A stretch of DNA of 40,580 bases from positions 1-40,580 of IMG/VR virus record IMGVR_UViG_3300042448_000626. One strand, 5' to 3'. Every line of letters starts with the position of its first letter. The first letter of the stretch is position 1. The DNA is from a virus. The position numbers and the translations under genes are program-made. Shown here one piece after another: positions 6,111 through 13,310 of this stretch. The notes under the pieces were generated by a model. That model made no database searches. It was given only the letters and a program-made list of their open reading frames with translations, and was not told the DNA's origin.

Positions 6111-6192
6111 AGATGATATAGCACTAGACAAAGATGTGGAAGATGACAGTGATGTATACACAGAACCAGACAGGATGTGGGGTGATGAATGA
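6088..6192 (+). CDS. 34-residue acidic mini-protein
   Basis: ATG 6088 with AAGGAG (6077-6082) five bases upstream, overlapping the BldD-like gene by 23 nt. Begins MSYEPPLEDDIALDKD; nearly one third Asp/Glu. It overlaps the next start by 8 nt. A strongly acidic tiny protein could mimic DNA, but there is no further evidence. Confidence 0.5.
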   Translation: MSYEPPLEDDIALDKDVEDDSDVYTEPDRMWGDE

Positions 6193-6280
6193 CATTACGT
6201 TCCTCCCTCTCACACCATTACAGTCCTGGGTCTTCATCATTACAGTTTTCTATATCCTCTACAGATGGGTTGTTAGATGA
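6185..6280 (+). CDS. 31-residue single-TM mini-protein
   Basis: ATG 6185 to TGA 6280, ending in an ATGA overlap with the transglycosylase gene. Residues 13-29 (QSWVFIITVFYILYRWVV) form one membrane helix. The tight coupling suggests it works with the membrane-anchored transglycosylase. It may only be a leader peptide for coupling. Confidence 0.55.
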   Translation: MNDITFLPLTPLQSWVFIITVFYILYRWVVR

Positions 6281-6690
6281 AAAAACTATTCGCCTTGCTT
6301 ACGACATGGTACGTAGCATTCTTGTCGCTGCTACCGTGGCACATGCCAGTAGTTCACCAATACATAGAGCCAAAACCTACAGAGATGAGCGAGTTCCATT
6401 GGACTCCCCGTGCTCTGAAGTTATATGCAAAACAGTTCATGCGTATGGCATACCCTCAATGGAACTTGTCTGAACATCATGCACTTATGAAACTATGGGG
6501 AAAGGAATCAGCCTGGAATCACCGTGCGCAAAATCCAACCAGTTCAGCCTTCGGTATTCCACAGTTGCTTAACCTTGACCCATCAACGCCAGCCCCGCTC
6601 CAGATTGAGCGTGGGCTGGCTTACATCCAGCACCGTTACGACAAACCATCAGTTGCTTGGTCACATTGGCGGAGCAATGGTTGGTATTAA
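6277..6690 (+). CDS. Membrane-anchored lytic transglycosylase (SLT-like)
   Basis: 137 residues. Residues 1-25 (MKKLFALLTTWYVAFLSLLPW) are a signal anchor. Residues 65-137 are a compact SLT fold: LMKLWGKESAWNHRAQNP with catalytic Glu at E77, SSAFGIPQLL (89-98), QIERGLAYIQHRY and the terminal AWSHWRSNGWY typical of actinobacterial and actinophage SLT proteins. It would cleave peptidoglycan glycan strands from the outer face of the membrane. It lies in the early/middle operon, far from the lysis cassette at 15.2-16 kb, so it may serve wall remodelling or superinfection exclusion rather than final lysis; the role is inferred. Confidence 0.88.
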   Translation: MKKLFALLTTWYVAFLSLLPWHMPVVHQYIEPKPTEMSEFHWTPRALKLYAKQFMRMAYPQWNLSEHHALMKLWGKESAWNHRAQNPTSSAFGIPQLLNLDPSTPAPLQIERGLAYIQHRYDKPSVAWSHWRSNGWY

Positions 6691-6700
6691 GGATAAGCAA

Positions 6701-6886
6701 ATGACAATAAAAAATGTTGGAACACCAGGACTAAAAGAAGCAAAAGAATTAGCCAACAAACTATACGATGATGAGTTCGGTGCTCATTATTTACTTGGCT
6801 ATCTATGGGCAACACTAAACCAAGAACAACAACAAGATGTGTTGGAATCTCTCCAACGCTACCTAACAGAAAAGGAAAGCAAATGA
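6701..6886 (+). CDS. 61-residue hypothetical protein
   Basis: ATG 6701 with AAGGA (6690-6694) upstream; starting here avoids overlap with the transglycosylase. Begins MTIKNVGTPGLKEAKEL; helical and acidic (LYDDEFGAHYLLGYLWATL). It overlaps the next start (ATGA at 6883). Function unknown. Confidence 0.65.
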   Translation: MTIKNVGTPGLKEAKELANKLYDDEFGAHYLLGYLWATLNQEQQQDVLESLQRYLTEKESK

Positions 6887-7380
6887 CAGTAACAGTAGAA
6901 GAAATCGAAAACTACCAGAACATCTTGCTAGATGAGAATGGTAAAGAGGCACAACTGCTAGAGCAACGCAAGCGTTTGACAGATGCAATCTATACACAGA
7001 TTGATTCAGGTCAGGCTCCAGACTTCGACCACATTGCAGAGGTAACAGCAGGTCTTAACAAAGACATTCAGTTGCGTGACTTTGTATTAGGTCTACCATC
7101 TGAGCGTCCAATTGAAGCAGTCAATACATACCTTGCTTGCTTTATGGATACAGTTCCAGGTGAGTTCATTGCACCAGTTGCTAGTATCTTGGCTGCAAAT
7201 CTATACTCAATTGAAGACACATCAGCAAAGGATGTACTATCACAAGCAATAGAGAACAACCCAAGTTATTCTCTAGCCGTATTACTTAACCGTGTATTCA
7301 ATTCAGGTTGGCCATCAGATGCATTCAAAGCAATGACTGAGGAACTACACCCAAAGGTTAAAGCAGGGATGGGTATCTAA
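6883..7380 (+). CDS. Hypothetical acidic helical protein, 165 aa
   Basis: ATG 6883 in an ATGA overlap, with AAAGGA nearby; the frame extends further upstream but that part overlaps the previous gene. Begins MTVTVEEIENYQNILLDENG. An N-terminal coiled segment (about 1-60) is followed by an alpha-helical domain (about 75-165). No motif of a known family is visible. It sits among middle genes of unknown role. Confidence 0.75.
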   Translation: MTVTVEEIENYQNILLDENGKEAQLLEQRKRLTDAIYTQIDSGQAPDFDHIAEVTAGLNKDIQLRDFVLGLPSERPIEAVNTYLACFMDTVPGEFIAPVASILAANLYSIEDTSAKDVLSQAIENNPSYSLAVLLNRVFNSGWPSDAFKAMTEELHPKVKAGMGI

Positions 7381-7382
7381 TC

Positions 7383-7868
7383 ATGGGATTGGATATGTAT
7401 TTGTATGCTCGCAAGAGCATCTCATCTATTGAGTGGGAACCAGAGACACACAATAAGAAACTCAATGCTGATTACACAATCCTCGCCTCCCTCGTGGGGG
7501 CTACGGATTGGATGTGTGACCCAGAAGACTTAGCCTTTGCATCTGTATCTATTCAAGTTGGATACTGGCGTAAGGTTAATGCTATTCATAACTGGTTCAT
7601 TGAAGAATTAGCAGACGGCAAGGACGAGTGCCAACCAATCTATGTACCACGCAGTTCTTTAATTGACTTAAAGAATGCATGTGAAATAGTATTGAGAGAC
7701 CATAGCCAAGCAGGAGAACTGTTACCAACAGGCTCTGGCTTTTTCTTTGGCAGCACAGAGTATGACGACTGGTATTTTTATGGTCTTGAAAAGACTGTGA
7801 AGATAGTAAGTAAACTCATTGAAGATGTACCCGAAGGATGGGCCTTTGAGTATCAGGCTTCATGGTAA
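7383..7868 (+). CDS. Conserved phage protein of the MGLDMYLY type
   Basis: 161 residues, two bases after the previous stop. The N-terminal MGLDMYLYARKS, central YWRKVNAIHNWFIEEL and C-terminal LLPTGSGFFFGSTEYDDWYFYGLE are hallmarks of a widespread but uncharacterised phage protein family. Conserved His, Trp and acidic residues hint at an enzymatic or ligand-binding role. The function is not known. Confidence 0.85.
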   Translation: MGLDMYLYARKSISSIEWEPETHNKKLNADYTILASLVGATDWMCDPEDLAFASVSIQVGYWRKVNAIHNWFIEELADGKDECQPIYVPRSSLIDLKNACEIVLRDHSQAGELLPTGSGFFFGSTEYDDWYFYGLEKTVKIVSKLIEDVPEGWAFEYQASW

Positions 7869-7880
7869 AGAAAGGGACAT

Positions 7881-8828
7881 ATGACTACAGCAGATGTAGT
7901 GAAAAACCGCTCAGCCTGGATTAAGGCTGGCGTAGCAGTAGAAGCAACAAGCGCAGCACAAGTAGCCGAACAAGCAGGACTTAACTGGACTGTTGGCTTA
8001 TCAGACATGCACACAGAACAGTTCATGCATGTACCCAAAAAGCAAGCAGTAGTAAAGAAAGATGGTGGAAAAGAATCAGTCATTGGTGTAGTGGGTAGTA
8101 AATATAAAGTCTTTCAGAACTCTGAAGTCTTTGGCTCACTAGATGGATTGATTGATTCAGGGGAGGCTCGCTATGCAGCAGCAGGTGAGTACGATGGCGG
8201 AGCAAAAGTATGGATGCTCATGTCATTACCAAAAGAAATGGAAATCAAAGGCGACCCACATGCTGCCTTCTTACTAGCCAAGACTAGTCATGACGGGTCA
8301 TCATCAGTAGTAGTACGCCCTATCATTGAGCGATTGTTTTGTGCCAATCAAATCAATCGTATCTTTAGAGCCAAGAACAAAGCACATACTTATACCCTGC
8401 GTCATACCCAAAACGCAGTGCTATCAGTATCTGACATGCGAAACTTACTTGACCTAACCTACTCAAGCATTGATATGTATAGCGACCTGGCTAACCATCT
8501 CATTCAGCGTGAGACAGATATATCTAGAGCAACCGCATACTTCAAGAAAGTATGGGCATTGCCTACCAAGATTGAGCAATCACCTATGCACCTACTCAGC
8601 AAGGGTGAGAAGAATGCTAAGTCCCGTGCCCTTAATGCACGGCAAAAAGCATTTGCTATCTACTCAGATAGCCCAACGCAAGAGAACATTCGCGATACAG
8701 AGTTTGGTTTATGGCAAGCAGTTGTAGAATATGCCGACCATTACTCTCAGAAAGATGCTAGTATTTCTATCCTTGCAGGACGAAATGATGGCATTAAACT
8801 ACGAGCACTAGAACTACTCTCAATCTAA
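7881..8828 (+). CDS. DUF932 phage/plasmid-like protein
   Basis: 315 residues, ATG 7881 preceded by AAAGGGA. The features match DUF932 (phage/plasmid-like protein family): LNWTVGL (35-41), VIGVVGSKYKVFQNSEVFGSLDGLI (67-91), the GAKVWMLMSLPKEM block with GDP, and HDGSSSVVVRPIIERLFCANQINR. Members are common on phages and plasmids near recombination genes, but no biochemical role is settled. The neighbouring genes (exonuclease, helicase) fit a DNA-metabolism role. Confidence 0.88.
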   Translation: MTTADVVKNRSAWIKAGVAVEATSAAQVAEQAGLNWTVGLSDMHTEQFMHVPKKQAVVKKDGGKESVIGVVGSKYKVFQNSEVFGSLDGLIDSGEARYAAAGEYDGGAKVWMLMSLPKEMEIKGDPHAAFLLAKTSHDGSSSVVVRPIIERLFCANQINRIFRAKNKAHTYTLRHTQNAVLSVSDMRNLLDLTYSSIDMYSDLANHLIQRETDISRATAYFKKVWALPTKIEQSPMHLLSKGEKNAKSRALNARQKAFAIYSDSPTQENIRDTEFGLWQAVVEYADHYSQKDASISILAGRNDGIKLRALELLSI

Positions 8829-8836
8829 GGAGAATG

Positions 8837-9271
8837 ATGTACTTAAATCCAATCACAGTTGATGGCACAACCTACAACTTCACAGAAGATTCACTCAAAG
8901 AACTAATCAAGAGTGAAACAGTGTTAAAGAAAAGACATGAAGCAGTATCTACAGAAGTACAAGAAGCATACAAAAGAATTATATCTTTGCGTAGCAAGGT
9001 GTATGATTTCTTTTCAGAAGCATTCGATGAGGTTACAGATGAGGTAACAGTTACACGTGATGACGTGAACGAATTACTAGAGTCAATCGGTTCAGATACT
9101 TTAAGTACAACCTGGTCAGCAACTGTAGAGATTACAGTTACTGTTAGTGGTATCAATGCTACCTCCCCTGAGGAAGTTGAAGATTTCATTACGGACAATA
9201 TCGAAGTCAGCGGCTACGACTTAGAATTGCACGACCCAGATGTACGAGTACGAGGTATCGAACGAGAGTAA
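8837..9271 (+). CDS. Hypothetical protein, 144 aa
   Basis: Two consecutive ATGs (8834, 8837) follow AAGGAG (8827-8832). The second gives a workable spacing, so it was chosen. Begins MYLNPITVDGTTYNFTEDS. The first half is helical, possibly coiled coil (LIKSETVLKKRHEAVSTEVQEAYKRIIS); the second half is beta-rich and acidic. Unknown function. Confidence 0.75.
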   Translation: MYLNPITVDGTTYNFTEDSLKELIKSETVLKKRHEAVSTEVQEAYKRIISLRSKVYDFFSEAFDEVTDEVTVTRDDVNELLESIGSDTLSTTWSATVEITVTVSGINATSPEEVEDFITDNIEVSGYDLELHDPDVRVRGIERE

Positions 9272-9290
9272 CCAACATCTATAGTCGCTA

Positions 9291-9369
9291 TCTAACGCAT
9301 AGGTGTTTTTCATTTCTACTATGTGTTAGACTTGGGGATGGGTGGTCCCGCCATTTGCGAACACGGGAC
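9291..9369 (+). other. Two hairpins in the gap before the exonuclease gene
   Basis: TCTAACGCATAG (9291-9302) pairs with CTATGTGTTAGA (9319-9330) over 12 bp with one G-U, around a T-rich 16-base loop. GTCCCG (9345-9350) pairs with CGGGAC (9364-9369). This 118-bp gap is the longest in the plus operon after the leader. It may mark an attenuator or processing point between middle genes and the replication block; there is no T-run after either stem. Confidence 0.5.
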
Positions 9370-9389
9370 ACTAATTAACAAGGAGACTA

Positions 9390-10172
9390 ATGCCAACAGA
9401 AATTGAAAGAGATAGATACGGACGACCATTAGTTGTCCCTCCAACAGGTGGTAAAGCAATTGCTTATACTCGTGCAACCACCATCGCCAATAGTTTAGAT
9501 GATGCATCTGCATTAACAGCATGGAAAATGCGCATGGCAGCAATAGGTTTAACAAGTAGGCCAGACATATTGTTAGCCATTGGTGTAGCAGGAGACAACA
9601 ACAAGTTAGTTAACGCATACATTGAAGAAGCAATGGAAGTAGCAGGTGCTAGTAAAGCAGCAACAATAGGCACAGCAATCCATGCACTCACAGAAAAACT
9701 AGACTTAGGTTTAGAGTTAGGTATTTTTCCAGACCAATGGATGGGAGATATCAAAGCCTATGAAGCAGCAACAAAGATTCTTACTAAGATTTACATTGAA
9801 CAATTCACAGTGCTAGACAAGTATAAAATTGCAGGCACACCAGATAGAGTTGTTGAATATAAAGGTGAACGATTTATCGCAGACTTAAAGACAGGTCGTA
9901 TTGACCACCCAAATAATATCGCTATGCAGTTAGCAATCTATGCTAACGGGTCCCCGTATATGACTGACACGGGAACCCGCGGTACGTGGGGAGATATCAA
10001 TAAAGAGAAAGCAATTATTGTTCATGCCCCAGCAGGGACAGGAACATGCAAACTAGTATGGGTTGACATCAAAGAAGGATGGAAAGGTGTACAGTTTGCA
10101 ATGAAAGTAAGAAAGTGGCGAGACCAAAAGGGTTTAGCCACTCCATTTGAGCAAGGAGAAGATAGTGCCTAG
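9390..10172 (+). CDS. RecB/Cas4-like PD-(D/E)XK exonuclease
   Basis: 260 residues, AAGGAG upstream of ATG 9390. The motifs of RecB-type nucleases occur in order: GTAIHAL with H98, GTPDR with D152, FIADLKTGR with D165 and K167, and QLAIYA with Q180/Y184. Such phage nucleases process double-strand ends for recombination or degrade host DNA. It is followed directly by a Zn-finger protein and a helicase-like ATPase. Its four-Cys Fe-S cluster is not visible, so this is closer to phage exonucleases than to Cas4. Confidence 0.9.
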   Translation: MPTEIERDRYGRPLVVPPTGGKAIAYTRATTIANSLDDASALTAWKMRMAAIGLTSRPDILLAIGVAGDNNKLVNAYIEEAMEVAGASKAATIGTAIHALTEKLDLGLELGIFPDQWMGDIKAYEAATKILTKIYIEQFTVLDKYKIAGTPDRVVEYKGERFIADLKTGRIDHPNNIAMQLAIYANGSPYMTDTGTRGTWGDINKEKAIIVHAPAGTGTCKLVWVDIKEGWKGVQFAMKVRKWRDQKGLATPFEQGEDSA

Positions 10173-10638
10173 CACAGAAGCACCAATCAGTATCACAGTA
10201 AAGACAGCAGCAGGTAGTTTGGTTACAGTACGAGCAGAAAGCGGCGAGGAACTAGACCAAATTGTTGCACTATCAGTACATGCAATCGCATCAGCAGCAC
10301 AAGAACTAGAGTCAGCAGTGCGTGGTGCATCAGCACCAGCAGTGTCAGTTCAGTCAGTAGCAGCAGCACTAGGTGGCAATATCATTGACACACTAGGGGG
10401 AACATCAGTTCCTGCCCAAGAATATACACACCCAGCACCAGCACCAGTAGCAAGTATTGGTGGTCGTGCATGTGCACATGGAAAGATGACAGCAATTCAA
10501 GGTATGGGTAAAGACGGTAAGCCATACAAAGGTTACTTCTGCGGTGCACCGAAGGGTGCATTCGACAAGTGTAAGAACCAATATGTTGTTGTTCAATCAC
10601 CAGAATGGAACACATTCGTTCCAGAACAGATTAAGTGA
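10165..10638 (+). CDS. Zn-finger protein, putative ssDNA-associated
   Basis: Start set at GTG 10165, six bases after AAGGAG (10153-10158); the TTG at 10147 would contain that site. It has 157 residues: a beta-rich N-terminal region (ISITVKTAAGSLVTVRAESGEEL), an Ala/Pro-rich linker (about 55-100), and a C-terminal Cys/His domain (ACAHGKM, YFCGAPKG, DKCKNQY) that likely binds zinc. Its position between the exonuclease and helicase suggests DNA binding in recombination or replication; this is inference. Confidence 0.8.
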   Translation: MPSTEAPISITVKTAAGSLVTVRAESGEELDQIVALSVHAIASAAQELESAVRGASAPAVSVQSVAAALGGNIIDTLGGTSVPAQEYTHPAPAPVASIGGRACAHGKMTAIQGMGKDGKPYKGYFCGAPKGAFDKCKNQYVVVQSPEWNTFVPEQIK

Positions 10639-11447
10639 AAACACTTAGACGCTCTATAAACAAAGCAGAAGTGGGTGGCGAACCATTGCCACCCGCTTTT
10701 GCGGCGTTTGAAAGAGCAGGAATTATTCTGCGTAGAGCAGAGGTAACTGTAGTTGCAGGCACTCCAGGTGCAGGTAAGTCGTCAGTTGCATTGGCTATTG
10801 CTGCTAAAACAAAACATCCTACACTTTACTTTTCAGCAGATACTAATGCACACACAATGGCTATGCGTTTGATTGCCATGACAGGCAAGATGACACAAGC
10901 AGCAGCAGAACAGTTACTTAAAAATAATCCTGCTAAATCACATGAGATACTACAACTGAACAATCATTTGTTCTGGTCATTTGAATCCAGCCCTACACTT
11001 AAAGACTTAGATGATGAAGTCTCAGCCTTTGAAACAGTATGGGGTAAGAGTCCAACGCTTATTGTTGTAGACAATCTTATGGATGTAGCAATGGATGGGT
11101 ACGATGAGTTCGGTGCAATGCGTGCAGTAATGAAAGAACTTAAGTACTTAGCCCGAGATACTAATGCAGCAGTACTAGTGTTACACCATACTAAAGAAGG
11201 CTTTGATGGTTATCCATGTCAGCCACGCAGTGCAGTACAAGGTATGGTCAATCAGATTCCAGCAATGGTTCTAACTATCGGACAGATGAAACAGGGTGAT
11301 GACACATACTTATGTGTAGCACCAGTTAAGAACAGATATGGGCGAGCAGACCAAACAGGTAGTAACTATGTTAGTCTTTCATTCGACCCAGAATCTATGT
11401 ACTTAGAAGATGTAGCAATCAGATACCAACAAGAGGGAATGATGTAA
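10635..11447 (+). CDS. DnaB/RecA-like replicative helicase ATPase
   Basis: 270 residues, GTG start in a GTGA overlap. Walker A GTPGAGKS (42-49), Walker B LIVVD (142-146) and the LVLHHTKEG motif (181-189), with the catalytic-loop histidines typical of DnaB/RepA-type hexameric helicases and AAA_25 ATPases. The N-terminal primase-interacting domain of DnaB is missing. The primase genes lie just downstream, so it is the best candidate for the phage replicative helicase or helicase loader. Confidence 0.88.
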   Translation: MKTLRRSINKAEVGGEPLPPAFAAFERAGIILRRAEVTVVAGTPGAGKSSVALAIAAKTKHPTLYFSADTNAHTMAMRLIAMTGKMTQAAAEQLLKNNPAKSHEILQLNNHLFWSFESSPTLKDLDDEVSAFETVWGKSPTLIVVDNLMDVAMDGYDEFGAMRAVMKELKYLARDTNAAVLVLHHTKEGFDGYPCQPRSAVQGMVNQIPAMVLTIGQMKQGDDTYLCVAPVKNRYGRADQTGSNYVSLSFDPESMYLEDVAIRYQQEGMM

Positions 11448-11572
11448 TGAGTAAGTTAGATAAGATTCTAAATAATTTAGAAGTATTAATTGACGGACAT
11501 CCTGCACCAGTAGAACGTTGTGGTTGTAATGATTGTATTACTTGGTTAAACTTGGTAGAAAAGAGTATGTAA
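11447..11572 (+). CDS. 41-residue Cys-containing mini-protein
   Basis: TAATG overlaps at both ends. Begins MSKLDKILNNLEVLIDG; C25, C27 and C30 (CGCNDC) near the C-terminus could contribute to a metal site. It is wedged between helicase and resolvase-like genes. Unknown function. Confidence 0.6.
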   Translation: MSKLDKILNNLEVLIDGHPAPVERCGCNDCITWLNLVEKSM

Positions 11573-11925
11573 TGAGTAGTGCAGCCAAGCGCAAAGGTAC
11601 ACAAGGCGGAGAAATCCCAGCAGTTAATTGGTTAAAAGAGAATGGATTTCCATATGCAGAACGCAGACTAGCAGGCAGTCATCTCGACAGAGGTGACATA
11701 GCAGGAGTCAATGGAGTAACCATAGAAGTTAAGAACCATATTAAGTTAGACCTTAGCACTTGGATTAAAGAACTAGAAGTAGAAATGATTAACGACCAAG
11801 GTTGGACAGGTGTTGTCCTACATAAGAAAAAAGGAACTAAAGATGTTAATGAATGGTACTGCACAATGCCAGCCAAAGTATGGCTGGATTTAATTAAGGA
11901 CGCAATGCGTGGACGCGAAGCATAG
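11572..11925 (+). CDS. Holliday-junction-resolvase-like PD-(D/E)XK nuclease
   Basis: 117 residues, start at ATG 11572 in a TAATG overlap (extension to 11533 would overlap the mini-protein). Catalytic pattern: E14 in GGEIPAV, D42 in RGDIAG, and E52-x-K54 in TIEVKN, followed by LDLSTWIKELEVEMIND and GVVLHKKKGT, as in actinophage resolvase-like nucleases. Probably resolves or nicks branched DNA during replication and packaging. The exact substrate is not shown by sequence. Confidence 0.82.
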   Translation: MSSAAKRKGTQGGEIPAVNWLKENGFPYAERRLAGSHLDRGDIAGVNGVTIEVKNHIKLDLSTWIKELEVEMINDQGWTGVVLHKKKGTKDVNEWYCTMPAKVWLDLIKDAMRGREA

Positions 11926-12289
11926 TATTGCAGATTACTTAAGATATATTGGCGCAACCGTGCCTCCAGAGGGCAGCGGTTGGCGCAAAATTAAATGCCC
12001 ATTTCATGAAGATGGACATGCATCAGCAGGTATAAACTTTGACGAGAACAGATTTAAATGTCATGGTTGTGGTGTTGGTGGAGATGTATACGATTTAATT
12101 ATTCAGAAGCAAGGAGGTACATATCGTGAGGCTATCAAATTCGCACAGACAATTTCTCTTGCAGGCGACTCACCAGTACGCAAGCCAGATACATTTAGCA
12201 ACAGACTATCTGGCAACACGGAATCTCTCGGTAGACGAGGCGCGGCTCTTTCATTTAGGAGTAGTAAGGGACGCTCTTCCAGGTCATGA
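11909..12289 (+). CDS. DNA primase zinc-binding (CHC2) part of a split primase
   Basis: GTG start at 11909 with AAGGA (11896-11900) upstream. 126 residues. C30, H33, C51 and C54 (CPFH...CHGCG) with AGINFDENRFKC and GVGGDVYDLI are the primase zinc-binding domain. The last about 55 residues, read in the frame overlapping the TOPRIM gene, look low-quality (GRRGAALSFRSSKGRSSRS). The catalytic part is encoded in another frame from 12126. Together the two genes make one primase in parts; alternatives are a +1 frameshift or an assembly indel. Confidence 0.85.
   Translation: MDAKHSIADYLRYIGATVPPEGSGWRKIKCPFHEDGHASAGINFDENRFKCHGCGVGGDVYDLIIQKQGGTYREAIKFAQTISLAGDSPVRKPDTFSNRLSGNTESLGRRGAALSFRSSKGRSSRS
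12111..12117 (+). promoter_or_regulatory. Perfect internal Shine-Dalgarno for the primase TOPRIM gene
   Basis: AAGGAGG lies eight bases before GTG 12126 and inside the reading frame of the zinc-binding half, where it encodes K-E-V-like codons only incidentally. It decides that the TOPRIM half has its own translation start. Confidence 0.7.
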
Positions 12290-12758
12290 ACAGTATATGG
12301 ATAGGCTAGCCATTCCATACATCACGCCATCAGGCGTGGTAGATATTAGGTTCAGAGCAATGAACGGAGCAGACCCAAAGTATATGGGTATGCCAGGTGC
12401 TAAGACCAGTATGTTTAACGCACAAGTAGTACTTACTGCATCAGATTATATCTGTGTGACAGAAGGAGAGATAGACTGCATAACAGTTAGCGTTAAGACA
12501 AAACATCCAGCCATAGGTATTCCAGGTGCAAACAATTGGAAGCCCTTCTACACAAGAATCTTAGATGATTTTGATACAGTAATTGTATTGGCAGATGGAG
12601 ATGCCCCAGGCTTAGAGTTCGGTAAGAAGATAAGTAAAGAGTTAGGCAATGTAAATATAATTCAAATGCCAGAGGGCCACGATGTAAACAGTATCGTGCA
12701 TAAAGAAGGAGTAGACTTTATCAATGAGCGAATCGCCAGATGCCTTAGTTCCGAATGA
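12126..12758 (+). CDS. DNA primase TOPRIM part of a split primase
   Basis: 210 residues from GTG 12126. Residues 22-47 (HLATDYLATRNLSVDEARLFHLG, in part) match the linker helix seen before primase catalytic cores. TOPRIM motifs are TEGEID with E113 and LADGDAPG with D157 and D159. It overlaps the zinc-binding gene by 164 nt in the +1 frame. It would synthesise primers with the zinc-binding protein acting in trans and the helicase encoded upstream. Whether residues 1-20 are the natural N-terminus is uncertain. Confidence 0.85.
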   Translation: MRLSNSHRQFLLQATHQYASQIHLATDYLATRNLSVDEARLFHLGVVRDALPGHEQYMDRLAIPYITPSGVVDIRFRAMNGADPKYMGMPGAKTSMFNAQVVLTASDYICVTEGEIDCITVSVKTKHPAIGIPGANNWKPFYTRILDDFDTVIVLADGDAPGLEFGKKISKELGNVNIIQMPEGHDVNSIVHKEGVDFINERIARCLSSE

Positions 12759-13038
12759 GGATAATGTATGGGAGTTTATTAAAGACCATCCACGCATTCT
12801 CGGGCTGCCAGTATCAGACAAACAGGGGCTAGACCTACTCAATGCACTACGGGATGTAGCCGAAATGATTCACAAAGACCAAGACATGGCGCACAAGATG
12901 TTAACGATGATAGCCACAGTCATAGTGGCAGCAGCCACAGGTAGTGGCAACGAGACTATTGAAGAACTGCTAGTAGCAGAAGCAATGCATAAGTTCGATA
13001 CAGAAGCAAAGGAGATACTTAATGAAAGACCCGAATGA
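12724..13038 (+). CDS. Hypothetical helical protein, 104 aa
   Basis: ATG 12724 overlaps the primase gene by 35 nt; an AAGGAG is 12 bases upstream, slightly far. Begins MSESPDALVPNEDNVWEFIKD. Mostly helical with an Ala-rich central helix (MLTMIATVIVAAATGSG). It overlaps the next gene by 17 nt. Unknown function. Confidence 0.7.
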   Translation: MSESPDALVPNEDNVWEFIKDHPRILGLPVSDKQGLDLLNALRDVAEMIHKDQDMAHKMLTMIATVIVAAATGSGNETIEELLVAEAMHKFDTEAKEILNERPE

Positions 13039-13306
13039 TTTTGAAGATATCCTAAAAGAACTGCGTGTTATTATGATACGTAAACATGCAGACTACGGCC
13101 CGTTGAATATCTCCAATGCTCCAGGCGGTGCATTAAATGGATTGTTAGTTCGCATGCACGACAAGATGGCACGGCTAGAAAATCTTTACTATAAAAAGAA
13201 CGACACGCCCAACTATGAATCCATTGAGGATTCCTTCATTGACCTAGCAAACTATGCAATAATTGGATTGTTAGTACAAAGAAAACAATGGGAAGGCATA
13301 CAATAA
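13022..13306 (+). CDS. Nmad1/DUF1599-like nucleotide-associated protein
   Basis: 94 residues. RKHADYGPLNISNAPGGAL (20-38), LLVRMHDKMARLENL (41-55) and the closing ESIEDSFIDLANYAIIGLL (66-84) fit the DUF1599 / nucleotide-modification-associated domain 1 family, an all-alpha, MazG-like fold. Such proteins may hydrolyse or sense nucleotides. GGAG lies ten bases upstream of ATG 13022. Family by pattern recognition; activity inferred. Confidence 0.78.
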   Translation: MKDPNDFEDILKELRVIMIRKHADYGPLNISNAPGGALNGLLVRMHDKMARLENLYYKKNDTPNYESIEDSFIDLANYAIIGLLVQRKQWEGIQ

Positions 13307-13310
13307 TCTA

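Noticed and set aside
6189-6473. Open frame overlapping the TM mini-protein and transglycosylase
   Set aside because: It overlaps two genes with conserved features and ATGA coupling; the translation has no recognisable fold.
12103-12318. Minus-strand open frame across the primase overlap
   Set aside because: Isolated opposite-strand frame with no ribosome site in a fully plus-strand operon.
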